A model generated the notes under the pieces. The model worked only from the letters and a program-made list of their open reading frames with translations, did no database searches and had not been told where the DNA came from. Made by a program: the position numbers and the translations under genes. Below, piece by piece: positions 37,080 through 48,312 of a stretch of DNA of 64,000 bases. The DNA is from Phytophthora hibernalis (Eukaryota; Oomycota; Peronosporomycetes; Peronosporales; Peronosporaceae): positions 149,056 to 213,055 of the forward strand of contig JAAKBF010000125.1 of the NCBI GenBank assembly GCA_012656075.1, written 5' to 3'. The first letter of the stretch is position 1. Each line of letters opens with the position of its first letter.

Positions 37080-37552
37080 GTCGGCGACAGGTCACGTATA
37101 GAATGACAGGCGACGAAGGAGAAAGCAGGAGAGAGAAGGGCATCATGCCTTCGCGAGGAAGAGCACTCGGCGTTTATGGATGCTAGCTAAGGATGTTTTT
37201 ATTCACAGGAAACAAGTCACGTTTCGACTCGTCGTGTGCAATGGTCTATCATCGTTTCTTGTGAAGAGAACAAGAAGAAACCCGAACAGGAATGATAACC
37301 GGCATCTGAGAGACTCCAGTAACGAGACCAACGTTAAAACCTCCAACTGGGGCGCACATGACGAACACGAGCTCATTCATTTCCGTTGTAAGTTCTTCAT
37401 TTAGTCGTCGGCATCCTTGCTAGCTCCGTCCCCGGCCGCGAACACCCGCTGCTACAGACACAAGGACGATGGGCGGATGTCCTTTCGATGCCTTCCACCG
37501 TTCCACTAGCTACGCCACCTTGCACTCGTGACCTTGCTTGCCGTCAGAAGAC
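37080..37552. other. Convergent intergenic region between Rab and OSCP genes
   Basis: 3' flanks of two genes transcribed towards each other; no further gene seen. Confidence 0.5.
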
Positions 37553-38243
37553 TTACTGCTGGCTCGAGCTGGCGAGCAATGTGTTGATCTTTTCGATCTT
37601 GGTGGCGAGCGACAGGTCGATGAAGTAGTTGCCGATCTGCACCTTGAGGCCGCCCAGGATCTCGGGGTCCACGACCGTCTCCAGCAGCAGCTTCTCGTTC
37701 TTCTCACACGGCGGCGAGCGCCTTCTTGACCTGGTCCAGCTGGGTCTTGGTCAGCGCGTCAGCCGACGTGACCTTGGCCTGCACCTCTCCGCGGTACGCG
37801 CCCATGAGCTTCTTGTACGTGGAGATGACGCCCTTGACGTCTGGCAGACGGCCGTTCTCGGCCAGCACCTCGAACAGGCCAGCCACGGGCTTGGAGAACT
37901 TGGCCTTCTCCATGACCTTGGAGATGTCCTCCTTCTTGGAGGCGCGGGCGATCGTGGGGTCGTGCAGGAACGAAGCGAAGTTGGGCTCCTTGGCGATGGT
38001 CTCCTCGATGCTCAGGAGCTCCTTCTCCACGGCCTCCAGCTGGTTCTGCTTGGCCGCCACACTGTACAGCGCGTTGGCGTAGCGGGCGTGCAGGCCGAAG
38101 AGCTGCAGCTTGGGCTGCGTCATCTGGCCGAAGCTGCCGATCTCCTCCACCTCCTTCGTGGACGCGGCCGCCGCCATGCCGCGCGCCATGGTGGGGGCCA
38201 CCGCGGCCTTGCGCACCGAGTTCTTGATCGTCGAGGACAGCAT
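37553..38243 (-). CDS. Mitochondrial ATP synthase subunit O (OSCP), frameshifted near the C-terminus
   Basis: Peripheral-stalk subunit that ties the F1 head to the stator of mitochondrial ATP synthase. It starts with a positively charged, Ala/Ser-rich targeting sequence (MLSSTIKNSVRKAAVAPTMA), followed by the OSCP/delta fold: QLFGLHARYANALYSVA (38110-38060), EPNFASFLHDPTI, FEVLAENGRL and MGAYRGEVQAKVTSA. The reading frame from 38243 stops at 37704, but the family C-terminus continues in another frame from about 37703: VVDPEILGGLKVQIGNYFID, then SLATKIEKINTLLA, stop at 37553. This DP.ILGG motif is the family's hallmark. A loss of 2 nt, or gain of 1, near 37706 would explain it. The full length of about 229 residues is normal for OSCP. 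Confidence 0.9.
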
Positions 38244-38721
38244 TCTGGCAGGCAGGAAGGAGCACAGAACAAGGGGTCAGTCGACTGCAGGGGGAACACA
38301 CAGCGATCACGCACACTCACCTTCCGTTCCGGCTAAAAGTGGGCTTTAGGGCGAGGGGGACCGATGTGCGGCCTGGAGCCACACATGAAGTTGGTACAGT
38401 GTACCAACAATCTAAAACAACCTGTACTTATTTCCGAATTTAACAAAATGACACGTGTTAAATGTGTGCGTAGTGCACTACGGCTTGTAGGGATGCTGCA
38501 GGTACATGTACTACCAGTAGCATACTGGCAGTAGGACGGCGGCGTTAAATTGATACTCGGCATCATTTAGGATGCCACATTGCAGGAAGTGGTTTGGAAA
38601 CCCGACAAGCAAGAGACACTCGTCGTCGGCAGTTCTATCGGTATTTGGGCGAGCGTCAATCATCTCGTGCCGGCACGCGCCATTCACTTGATGCTAGCTC
38701 ATCGACCATACCGAGTGGTTA
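38244..38721. other. Intergenic region upstream of OSCP
   Basis: No gene recognised. It contains the OSCP 5' flank; GGTACAGTGTACC (38393-38405) is a short perfect palindrome. Confidence 0.4.
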
Positions 38722-39090
38722 TCACGTCCGCTGCCGTAGCTTCAGTCGCATCGCCACGTGGTCTCCCTCCTGTTCGTGATCCTGCTGCTGGGGCAAGTGC
38801 AGATCGGCGACGCAGCGGTCCAGTTTAATATCCCGAGGCGTGACTCGAGCCTGCACACTCCAGTCACCCAGGAACCGGTTGAAGGCCGTGACCTGCCCCG
38901 TCAGCTCCAAGGACTCGTGCGTGAACGTTCGCCGTCCGTCGCGCAGCTCCAGCTGCATGGCCTCGTCAAACAGAGAGAACAACAGGTCTCCGTCCACCTC
39001 CGGGGCGTTGCTCTCTTCTCGCTCCTTCTCCAGCTCCTGCAGCGCGTCCGCCAGAGCGCGTCCCAGCAACGTCTGCCTGTACCCGTCCAT
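38722..39090 (-). CDS. TFIIA gamma subunit-like protein
   Basis: Probable small subunit of the general transcription factor TFIIA, which stabilises TBP on promoters in the nucleus. 122 codons with an intact frame, close to the ~110 residues usual for TFIIA gamma. The N-terminal helical part YRQTLLGRALADALQEL matches the family's YR.T.LG.aL..aLdEL, then LLFSLFDEAMQLEL, then a beta-barrel-like LTGQVTAFNRFLGDWSVQ. The last ~25 residues are polar and weakly conserved. It is transcribed divergently from the RRP45 gene with only 178 bp between start codons, so the two probably share a promoter region. It is one of few conserved genes here without a frame break. Confidence 0.65.
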   Translation of the reverse strand: MDGYRQTLLGRALADALQELEKEREESNAPEVDGDLLFSLFDEAMQLELRDGRRTFTHESLELTGQVTAFNRFLGDWSVQARVTPRDIKLDRCVADLHLPQQQDHEQEGDHVAMRLKLRQRT

Positions 39091-39268
39091 CGTTTTTTAC
39101 CAAGAAAAGTAACCTGGTTACGTAGCTGATTTCATGTTCCAGGTTCCTTAACCGATATTGATGCAGATGCAAACATTATCCGATAAGACACAGCTCGGTT
39201 GATTTGTCAGTTAATTGTCAGTTAAGGGTCAAGCGCTCCTCCACCAGCACATTATCCTTTCAGAGACC

Positions 39269-40886
39269 ATGGCGCTGCGGGACGAGCACGACTTCCTGAG
39301 CGAGAACGAGCGCCAGTTCCTGGCCAATTGCCTGCGTCAGCCGCCCCATGTGCGTGTCGATGGTCGCGAGTTGCTGCAGCAGCGCAAGATCCGCGTGCAG
39401 TTCCGTCGTAGCGAGAGTGAGAGCCAAGCGGAGGTGCAGCTGGGCCGCACTCGGTACGTCTGTATCACCTCCTTCCTTTAACCACTTAACATTAACACAC
39501 CTCCTTCCTGTCTGCTGTTATAACTCTGCAGTGTGATTGGCAACGTGCATGGAGAGATCGTGCCGCCTTTCCCGGACCGACCGACCGAAGGCTTCCTGCA
39601 CTTTGCTGTGGAGCTGTCGCCCATGGCGTCGCCCAGTTTCGAGGCCTCTGCATCTGCAGGTCGTGGTGCTGCGTCCTCAGTGGCAGCTGCAGAGTTGGCG
39701 CGCCTAGTGGAGCGCGGCGTGCGCGAGTCGTGCGCTGGACACAGAGGCGCTGGCCGTCGTGGCTGGCGAGAAGGTCTGGGCGATCACCTGCCACGTGCAC
39801 GTGGTTGACCACGGCGGCAACCTCGTGGATGCTGCCTCGTTGGCTGCGATTGCAGCGCTCATGCACTACCGACGACCGGAAGTGGCAGTAAAGGAGGGCT
39901 CGGCTGGCAACGGAGGAGTCACCGTTTACAGTGTTGACGAGCACGCGGCGGTCCCATTGAGTCTCCACCACATTCCGATTTCGATCTCGTTCTGCTTCCT
40001 GCAGCCAGCTCTCAAAACGAACAGCTCCGGTGGAAACGACGATATGGATGCCGATGAGGACGGGGAGCCGATTATTTTCATGGATCCGACGGACCGCGAG
40101 GAACGCATCACGGACGCGCGCATGAACTTTACGTTTAACTCGTTCCGTGAGCTCTGTGCCGTACACAAGATTGGTGGAGCTGCCATCTCCCCAGCTACGG
40201 TGCTCAGGTGCGCGAACGTGGCAGCAGCGCGTGCTGTAGAACTGACGACGTTCCTCAAGGAAGAGGAGGACAAGGCGGACAAGGAGGCCGTGCAGCGCCG
40301 GCGTGCATTGCTTCGCGGTCGCGCATTCGCGGATGTTTCATCAACTGTGGACGAGGCAAGCGCCAAGAGCACGGTGGAGAAGGTGGACTTGGGGGCTATG
40401 ACCGACTTCTCGACCCTCCATGCACCGATTTCGCTGCGCGATGACCCAACGAAGGAGGAGACTGTCCAACAGGTGACATCTATGGCCGAGCTGCTAGACT
40501 CGCTCGAGACGTCTGCCGACCTCGCGGAAAAGCAGCCAAAGACGACCACAGCGGGTCTTGAGATGACGGATGCTGCTCGAAATGAGTTCCGGCAGCTAGC
40601 CAACAGCGACACAGTGCGTGATTTGATTCACGGCAGTACGAAACAGCAGTCGAAGTCTGCAAAGAAGAAGCCAGTGGTGGACAGCGATAGCGACAGCGAA
40701 GAGGAAGGAGGCGTCCTTCAGAGCGAGTTCGGCACGGTATCAAAACCAGAAGATCCCGTGAAGCCCAAGCCGAGCGCAAAACCTGTGAAGAAAGCTCCGG
40801 TGAAGAAGGGCAGAAAGAAGAAGGTTGCGTCGAGCTCAGAAGAAGACGAGGACATGGATCTGAGCGCCGCTATCAAGCGCAAGTAA
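39269..40886 (+). CDS. Exosome complex subunit RRP45 (EXOSC9-type), one frameshift
   Basis: RNase PH-like ring subunit of the RNA exosome, which degrades and trims RNA in nucleus and cytoplasm. Exon 1 (39269-39453) has the family start NERQFLANCLRQ...RVDGRELL. The intron 39454-39531 joins GRTR to VIGNVHGEIV in frame. Exon 2 has PTEGFLHFAVELSPMASPSFE, then AVVAGEKVWAI, VDAASLAAIAAL, PLSLHHIPISISF and FMDPTDREERI, all typical of EXOSC9. The tail (about 40640-40886) is Lys/Ser/Glu-rich (DSDSDSEEE, KKGRKKK, SSEEDEDMDL), as in the animal protein. A 2 nt loss near 39736 (between RESCA and DTEALAVV) splits the frame. It shares a short divergent upstream region with the TFIIA-like gene. Confidence 0.9.
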
Positions 40887-41078
40887 TGTGGCAGGATAAA
40901 CTAATAGGACACCGGTACGTTTCCCATACGCTTCGTTTCTGACAGGCTTTAAATGTCGTCGAGTGTCGAGTCGAGTCCCGAAAGGTGATTTAACATTGCA
41001 GCAGCTCAAGCATCAACGGAGAAGATTGGAGTCGATCGGGCAAAGGTGAAGGCAAAACGGTCGTTACGAAGCGACGCC
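40887..41078. promoter_or_regulatory. Upstream region of kinesin-9 gene
   Basis: Short gap between RRP45 stop and the kinesin start; it should hold the kinesin promoter. No named element is recognised. Confidence 0.3.
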
Positions 41079-43418
41079 ATGGCTCAAGACCAAATGTGCG
41101 GCATCTGCTGTTGGAATGCAGAGAGGGTCAAAGTCTGCATCCGGGTGCGGCCGACCACCACCAAAGGTAATGATTCCGGTCCATTAGACAACGGTGACTC
41201 GGTTGTTATCGATGGGGACCAGCAGGTACGCTACATTCCAGGTTGGCTCGTGGAAACCCTATCATGACTATGTTTCTTGGTGCAGACTATAGGCGTTGTC
41301 ACAAATACAACCTCGGGCGGCGGCACCAGCTTCCGATTCGACCAAGTGCTTTCTGCAGCAGTGGATCAAGCTGGTGTTTTTCGGTTGGTCGGGTCAGACG
41401 TGGTGGATGGCGCCTTGAGCGGCTACAACGGCTGCATCTAGCTTACGGCCAGACTGGAGCGGGCAAGACGTTCACCATGTCTGGAGGAGGCCCACGTCGC
41501 CGCTTCGAAGACCGCGGACTTATCGCACGAGCATTGTCTCGCGTGTTCCAACGCACTCAACAGGACGCCGACCACTCCTACGCGCTGCGCGTGTCGTATC
41601 TCGAGATCTACAACGACCGTCTTATCGATCTACTTGCACCTGACGTTGCAAGCACCGGCACCGACTTGGCGATTCAGGAGAATGCCCGTGGACAGACTTT
41701 TGTGCGCGGTCTCACAAAAGCTCTCGTGTCCAGTGAGGAGCAGGCTCTGGACATTGTTTTCCAGGGAGACACAAGCCGTGCAGTGGCTGAGCACGCGCTC
41801 AATGCTGCGTCGACACGATCTCACTGCATTTTCACGCTCTATCTGGAGCGCAAGCGGAGTGCCATGTCCTCCCAGCTACTCGATGATGAGAACGACTCGA
41901 CTGGACCCTCACAAAGCGAAGACGGCGTCGTGTACAGCAAACTGCACTTGGTCGATTTGGCGGGCTCGGGCGCATGAAAAAGACGCTGACCGAGGTTGGC
42001 TCGACGCGGGCTAACGAAGCCTGCTATATCAACCGATCGCTGACATTCCTGGAGCAGGTTGTACTCGCGCTAGGGAGCAAGAACCGAGCACACGTGCCAT
42101 TCCGCCAGACGCCTCTAACCAACTTGCTGAAGGATTCGCTGGGTGGCAATTGTCGGACGCTGTTGGTGGCGTGCGTGTGGCCGTCACCGACACACGCCGA
42201 CCAAAGTCTGGCCACGCTACGCTTTGCGGCGAGGATGCGTCGTGTTAAGACCCAAGCTGTTGTCAACATTGTCGCGTCGGGATCTGGGGCTGTGGGGTCG
42301 AAGCTGGCAAGCGAGGAGCGGGCTACATACCGTGACGAGATTCGGCGGTTACGTGAGGAATTAGTGCTGTACGATGCGCTTGCCGGGCGGACACGGGTTC
42401 ATCACGAAGGCAAGGAGAGCTTTGCGCAGGAGGAAAGCTCTCGACGGCAACAGATCGCCGCGTTTTTGAAGGATCCTGAGCTGACTCCTCCAATTCAAAG
42501 TTTGCGGCAGGCCCAGCGACTACTGCAAACCTTCCGATCGGTTTGCCTCGAGCTAAAATGCTACACCGAGCCAGAGCTAAATCAAACGAGGAAGACCGGA
42601 AGCAAGATGGTAACGCAGATCCGAGCGCTGCGCAGTCATACGCCGCCTAGACCCAGTCCGTCTTCTGCTCCAAGCAGCAGCAATAACACGAGTGATGGCA
42701 AGGGAGGAACAGTGCTGCCGCCGATCTTCAAATCCAATCAGGGACCCTGGAGAGACCTGCCAGAGCGGCAGGGACGTGTAGCATTCGCTCCAACCCCCAA
42801 AGGAACAGACAAGGAGCTATACGAACTCTTCAAGTCTGTAGGAGGTGCTGATCCTGGTGCGGAGGCCCTGCGAGACCTCGAACAGACCAAACTGAACCTT
42901 CGCGAGGCAAAGGCTCAGTACGCAACGCTAGCACTCACCGTCAACCGCGTGAAATTGTAAGTGGCTTGCGATTGGCCAGCAACTTCAACTTCGAGATGGC
43001 TACATGTTTGATTTGATGCTGACTCACTCGGTTTTGACTGCAGGGAGATAGATAGGTACGCGCTGCGACTCAAGAGCTGCGGGATGGCGCCCTTGCAGTA
43101 CTACCGACCAGATGAAGGAGGAGGACGATGAGATCGAGCGCCAGAGCGTCCCGTTGCTTCAGCTCCAGGACGCCAAGAAGCGGTACCGCGCCGCGTTCGA
43201 GCAGCTCCAAGAGAAGAAGGCGGAGGTGGGCTACTTGGGCAAGATCAAGGCGCAGATGCTGCAGCAGGTGGCGCTGCACTTTCAGGCGTGGAAGGACCGG
43301 CAGGAAGGCCCCGAAACGATGGCAGGTGAGTGGCCCGGCTGAGGCGATGTTGCGGGATTTGGCGGCAAGTTCAATTCAAAAATACGGAAAGCAAGAGGCC
43401 GGAGCGCGCTTGAAGTAG
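41079..43418 (+). CDS. Kinesin-9 family motor (KIF9-like), several frameshifts
   Basis: Microtubule plus-end motor of the kinesin-9 family, known from the flagellar axoneme. Motor domain: VKVCIRVRPT (41130), GYNGCI, AYGQTGAGKTFTMSG (P-loop 41447-41470), NAASTRSHCIFTLYL (switch I), HLVDLAGSG...RMKKT (switch II), HVPFRQTPLTNLLKDSLGGNCRTLL. Then EEIRRLREEL.LYDALAGR, the kinesin-9 neck signature, and a C-terminal domain around KKRYRAAFEQLQEKKAEVGYL (43180-43245), also typical of KIF9. Introns: 41226-41285 and 42957-43043, both with good GT-AG sites. Frame changes near 41438 (just before the P-loop), 41968 (in DLAGSE) and about 43090, plus one near 43338 if the last exon ends at 43418. An alternative end uses a donor at 43326 and acceptor near 43476. 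Implies flagellated zoospores. Confidence 0.88.
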
Positions 43419-45079
43419 CCAATCGTGTTGGTGCTTAGACTAACGTTAGTCGCCCTTCGTCAAGCTTGCGTTGCAGCGCCACTTGTGAAGTAATGCTGCA
43501 ATCGCGCGGTGCCATAACCACTCAAGTCCTTGTAATGACGATACCCTCACTGCCCAGCTCCTTTGGTTGTAGACAGCTCGCTGCAAACGCGCCGACAAAC
43601 ACCCTTGCTGGCGACTGCATCGCCAACAAGGCAAGAAGACTGTCGACGAGCTTTCGTCTCAACCCCGTCCGCCGGAGCGGTGCTGGGTGAAGCTTGGCGG
43701 TAGTCGCGCGGACGGCAAGCCTCGATTGCTAACACGGGTACCTTGCACTTCAAGCGACGGGACGTAAACTCGCGCGTGCGGCTGTGTGGCACGCTGACGT
43801 CGCGCGCGTTGCCGGCGGCGTTTAAAAATGGGCGGGAAAGACATGCGCATGAGACGCGCCTTGCGATTTAACACCGCCCACCACCGCAAAAACACGACGC
43901 TGACCCAACATCGAGTGGTGCAGATTCGCGAGCCGTTTTGGCGCATCAGAGCCACGCGCTCCACCGCACGGACATCGAGGCGGTGGTCGAACGGGGTTTC
44001 GCCAGTTATAGATCAAGTTCAAGCGAGGAGAGAACAGCGGTGGCAGCGGCTATTATTACATGTACATGTAGCGCGCCAGGCCAGCACAGGCAAGTCGCTG
44101 CCAGCGACTATATGAAGTTCAGCGGCTGTATCCAGGATAGGAAGTTCATGCCCGTCCGTTGTCAAGTTAACGGCACCGGGTTTGCTAACGACCACAAAGA
44201 CGCGGGACTTGCAGTTCAATATGAGCAAAAAGCCTGCGAATACATGATAATCGCATACCCTTTATAAATCGTTGTATTTGTTTGATAGGGTTATCGTGCT
44301 TTCCAACAAGAAGCTTGAGGTTTGTAAGTCTACAACTACATGTATTAATACAAGTCGTGCGTATTAAAAAGTTTAATCAACTCTACGCGTTTCATTTCCA
44401 GCTCTCAAAATCACTGGTCGAAATGGTCAATTGCAGGTAAGCGCTGCTTCGAGCGAGACAGTTAAACCACGGCAAGACATCATCGGTCGTTGGATGCGAG
44501 GCTGTCCATCGAGAGCGCTGCTCGCGTTCGCCCTCCTGCTATTTTTAATAAAACGCACTTTGCCGTGGGTGCATTCACGCCGGCGCTCACTTGATAGAGG
44601 CGACGGGCTGCGCGCCTTTGTAGCGATTTTCCTCGCATCAAGTTGAGTGTGTCAGTTGTGTGTTGCGGGAAAACCCGCCGAGAACCACAAAGCCTTGGCG
44701 CCGGCCGAGTTTTTCACCACCATGGTCGCTGCCGTTGAATTGGGCGGTGGTCCGTTGGCCCGCGCTGTTAAAAAGTCATCACAGCGCGGTGTCTATGGCG
44801 TGTCCAAGCACCATTGCGATTCAGACGAGAACTGAAGCATACGATAGAGAAACGACCTGCCGAACTGCAACCTGGGGTTGTGGACGTTTTGACTGGGCCC
44901 CACTAAGGGCACGTGGTTTAACACCCGATCCGGCCGGAAAACGCGAAGCCCGGCGCATGCATATCTTTGCCGCCGCGCGCGACGCAGCGCAACGCGGAAA
45001 TCGGCGGCCCAAACAGACCTCATTATCGTTTTGAACGTCTTTCGACCACTTCGTGTGTTCCACCACCACCATCACCATC
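43419..45079. other. Long intergenic region, no supported gene
   Basis: About 1.7 kb between the kinesin and the HTH gene. Open frames on both strands lack recognisable motifs and none has a consistent codon texture. TACATGTACATGTAGC (about 44057-44072) is a small palindromic tract also common elsewhere in the window. I cannot say what, if anything, is encoded. Confidence 0.4.
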
Positions 45080-45600
45080 ATGGCCATGACAGTACTACCC
45101 AGCTTCCAGACCTTCCTGCAGAACTCGGTCACGCAGCAGCCGCCGTCGCCGCTGCTTAACGGCGAGCAACACCCGCAGAGTCCCAGCTACTCACCCTACG
45201 GTTGGCACCAAGCCAGCGGCATGCAACAACTGCCTTACTGCAACAACTACAGCCAGAGCTACTCGCCGACGGCGTCGACCTCGTGCTCCTCCAGCTCCTC
45301 CAGCTCCGAGACGGAGGACGAGGACATGATGGCTAGCCGCCGTACGGGTTTCAAGCGTCCGCTCACCAACGTAGGCCTTCTACCGCGCCGCTGTCACCGT
45401 CCACTGTGTGCAGCACGGCCGGCAAGCGCGTCAAGAAGAAATACCTCAAGGAGCGCGAACGCTGCGAGATCGTGCGCCGCGTGCGCGCGGGCGAGAAGCA
45501 GGCGCACCTGGCCAAGGAGTTTGGCGTCTCGCGCGCCGCCGTGTGCTATCTGCTCAAGCACCAGATAGAGATCATGCGCCGCTCATCGCAGCGCCTCTGA
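45080..45600 (+). CDS. Helix-turn-helix (Psq/homeodomain-like) protein, frameshifted
   Basis: Putative DNA-binding protein. The N-terminal ~95 residues are low-complexity (Gln/Pro/Ser-rich, a run of Ser near 45285-45310, then ETEDEDMM). The C-terminal ~60 residues read KKKYLKERERCEIVRRV, then KQAHLAKEFGVSRAAVCYL (about 45437-45570), a clear helix-turn-helix of the Psq/CENP-B-like type. The two halves are in different frames; a one-base change near 45380 is needed. The start at 45080 is chosen as the first ATG of the acidic/Ser-rich frame. It could be a host transcription regulator or a domesticated transposase DNA-binding domain; without a DDE core the former is more likely. Confidence 0.65.
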
Positions 45601-46205
45601 GCCCTTGAAGGAGTGCAGATAGTATTATTATTATTTTATTGATAGCCAGGAGCATCAATACACTGTGCGTCAAATGTCCATTGCTTCGCCTTCTCCATTC
45701 GCTTGCCAGCAGCAGACGCCGTTGACGCCGTTTAACTTACTGGGTGGGGCGGAAAGACACGCTTTTGAATGCGCGTCCGTGTCTTTGCCGCAACGAGCAA
45801 TTCCCGACGGATAGGGAGCTGTCTGTCGACTCGACACAGCACTTCACAATGTACGCCGGCCAGTCAATAATGTTAAAGCACGTCGGAGCGGACATCTGCC
45901 GTGCCACGCGCAAAAGCAAGCTGGGTGAACCACGATTGGTATTCGCGCGCACGCGCAGCCGAGGCCAGAGGCCAGAGGAAAGGGGCTGGGCAGCACAAGG
46001 AACAACACTCATGGGCACTCCTGCGATCCCAAGCGGAATGAGATGCTGCCTCGTCACAGGCCCTAACTTCAACGCCGCAAAGAGACCGCAAATGCGCGGC
46101 AATGCGGCAGCGCCACACCAATATTGTCCGTGGCGAGCACCGACAGTTCTCGATCTCTTGGTGGTGGACCTCGCAAGCGTAGCATGACATGACAACTCCG
46201 GCCTA
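45601..46205. other. Intergenic region, no supported gene
   Basis: It contains ATTATTATTATTTTATTG (about 45624-45641), a possible AT-rich 3' processing region for the HTH gene. Nothing else is recognisable. Confidence 0.4.
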
Positions 46206-46439
46206 GACTGAGTCGATCTCCTCACGGCATGAAGGACAGACACCGCATCTCCTTGTTCAGATTTACCGCGGCTTCCGCGCTCCAGTGAATAGCTCCGCCG
46301 ACTGCGGAATTTATCCATGTCGGACGACGATGATAACGCATCGAACTCCTCACCGTCCAGACTCGAGTTTCTCAGGAGCGGAGTGGCGATGCTGGCGATC
46401 ACGACGGACGATGCTCTAGGCTGCGCCATGACAAAGGTG
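46206..46439 (-). pseudogene. RING-protein relic at the outer edge of the inverted duplication
   Basis: The minus strand reads NSSLDGEEFDALSSSSDMDKFRS and ends in sequence aligning with the last 50 bases of the PX-RING genes (CTGAACAAGGAGATGCGG against CTGAACGAGGAGATGCGA). It lacks a working RING: the CGHHFH segment is missing and the frame is broken before CPTC. It is an old partial copy of the gene present twice nearby. Confidence 0.7.
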
Positions 46440-47020
46440 CTGTACTACAGATTGGAGTTGAGCGGTGTGCAAGTGATGAAGGATATCGCCGATCGGTTCA
46501 AGTTGGAATGACTTTTCAAGATCGACCGCCGACTTGTGCACTGCTGGGTTGATGCCGTGCATGGGACGACGGGGCCGTCGAAGTAATCGCGCCCATGTCT
46601 CGTGTGTATGTCGCCAAGCATCCTTGGGTCTCGTGAATTCCTGCGGATGCTTCAACGAGCGGCAGAGGTGCTGCAGAGGCTTCGCAGCGGAGACGAATCG
46701 CGCTACAGAATCCTCTCGCTGAGGTCGCGATCAAATCGGGGCCACCGTTGTGGCATTGCAGCGGAGGATGGATACACAAAGCCGCAACTCGCGCCTCGAT
46801 ATTATAGTACCGCCGCCATCATCGAGGATACGGGCGATGGCTTTGCCGGAGCTAAAAATCCCGCGACCGAGCCGGCTGAACGGATAAACGGTGAAGCCAA
46901 CAATGTCGCGGGGTTGATTGATGTGAGCAGCCAATTCAGCAGGACTATAATAGGCAGCGATGACCACCGGCAAACAGACTCGGGTTCATACATGCGACTA
47001 TCGCAGCGGGTTCCAATGGT

Positions 47021-47077
47021 GACCACCATTCTAGCGACTTAAGTCGGCGATTTCCATAAGTCGCTAGAATGGTGGTC
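47021..47077. repeat. Hairpin, 21 bp perfect stem, in left arm
   Basis: GACCACCATTCTAGCGACTT(A) at 47021-47041 pairs with 47057-47077, with a 15 nt loop. The right-arm copy (52137-52203) has a 26 bp stem, so the left one has lost 2 nt at its base. Confidence 0.85.
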
Positions 47078-47391
47078 GACCCAAGAAAAGTGATTGCGCC
47101 GGCCGTGAATCCTTACGACGGTCGGACAAGAACTCCCTGTTGAATCGTATATTATGTTATTGCGCAGGTCTTGCGTGATAAGAGTGTCCCTTGGCAGATT
47201 ACGCATCGGCCCGTGTCTCGACCTAGCCATAGCCGGGCCATATTACGCAAATTATGCGGTTTCGTTCCCGCTGGACGGACGCGATTACGCCGGTACGGTG
47301 CCCACCTCCCGCTGCTCGGTCTCTCATATCGGCCGCTCCATCCATCACTACCCAATCGACCTGGCAGCAGGCAAGCTCCTTTTAATCGACC

Positions 47392-48312
47392 ATGATGCTC
47401 TCGACGCAACACCAAGTGTATCACCAGCACCGTCACTCCAGCAGTAGCAGCTCCACCGCGGCCTCCCGCAAGCGCCCAGCCCCCACCCCATTGGCGCCAC
47501 TCGCCGCCCTTCTCGAGCAGGTCTCGCTCCGTGTCACCTCCAACCGCCTCAGCAAACGCGACGTGCGCTATGAGCTTCAGGTGGAACACTCCGCCTCGCA
47601 GATCCGCTGGCGTCGCGCGCGCTCCTTCGATGAGTACAAGACCTTCCAGACGCAGCTGCTGGCGGCCCTGCGCCTCGGCCACTTCTGCCAGGCCGAGTGT
47701 CCGTGGCTCTACTCGTTCGTCAAGAGCTACTTCCCAGGCTCTGGCTCGCTCTTCGGACTGGGCAGCCACAGCGACTGCGCCGTGGAGAAGCGCCGCGACG
47801 CGCTGGAGCACGTGCTCACGTCGCTGCAGAAGTTCGTCGTGAACCGCCAGAACGCGGCGGCCTGCTCCATTGTGGCCGGCCGCGTGACGCAGCTGGTGGT
47901 GGACTTCGTGCTGGGCGACGTGAGCGACAAGCGCCACCCGCTGAACGCGCTGGTCGGCTGCACTGGCACTGGCACTGGCAGCAGCCACAGCTTCAGCCTC
48001 GGCAGTCTGCGCGACAGCGTGTGCTCGTCCATGTCGGTGACGTCGGACGAGGGCGACGAGCTGGCGGACGAAGCGGAGGACGCCGGCGTGTGCATGCTGT
48101 GCAACTCGAGTCTGGACGGCGAGGCGTTCAGCACGTCGACGTCTTCGTCAGAGACGGACAGTTTCCGCAGCACCTCGAGTCGCCGCAGCAGCGTGCTGAG
48201 CTACACCACGACGCTGTCGTGCGGACACCACTTTCACGATGAGTGCATCGTGTCCAAGCTGAACGAGGAGATGCGATGCCCCACGTGCCACGCGGAGGTC
48301 GACTCGTTCTGA
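47392..48312 (+). CDS. PX-domain and RING-H2-type zinc-finger protein (left copy)
   Basis: 306 codons, frame intact. Residues about 40-160 resemble a PX phosphoinositide-binding domain: VRYELQVEHSASQIRWRRAR, SFDEYKTFQTQLL, a Pro/Gly loop at YFPGSGSLFG, then EKRRDALEHVLTSLQKFV. A Ser-rich linker follows, then a C-terminal RING with CMLC, SCGHHFHDEC and CPTC in the C..C...C.H..H..C...C..C order (48090-48300). RING domains usually confer E3 ubiquitin ligase activity, and PX would direct it to endosomal membranes. Function is inferred from domains. The start ATG ATG at 47392 is followed by a His/Ser-rich low-complexity leader. The 98% or better identical partner points towards it from 51828. Confidence 0.82.
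   Translation: MMLSTQHQVYHQHRHSSSSSSTAASRKRPAPTPLAPLAALLEQVSLRVTSNRLSKRDVRYELQVEHSASQIRWRRARSFDEYKTFQTQLLAALRLGHFCQAECPWLYSFVKSYFPGSGSLFGLGSHSDCAVEKRRDALEHVLTSLQKFVVNRQNAAACSIVAGRVTQLVVDFVLGDVSDKRHPLNALVGCTGTGTGSSHSFSLGSLRDSVCSSMSVTSDEGDELADEAEDAGVCMLCNSSLDGEAFSTSTSSSETDSFRSTSSRRSSVLSYTTTLSCGHHFHDECIVSKLNEEMRCPTCHAEVDSF

Noticed and set aside
37629..38336. 235-codon plus-strand open frame over the OSCP gene
   Set aside because: Antisense shadow of OSCP; Leu/Gly/His-rich with no family resemblance.
46602..47042. 146-codon open frame upstream of left PX-RING gene, mirrored in the right arm
   Set aside because: Its conservation is explained by the duplication itself; no domain, and it runs into the hairpin sequence.
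47152..47988. Long open frame antisense to the PX-RING gene (and its mirror at 51233-52068)
   Set aside because: Shadow of the GC-rich coding strand; Arg/Ala/His-rich, no domain, and the sense frame has clear PX and RING motifs.
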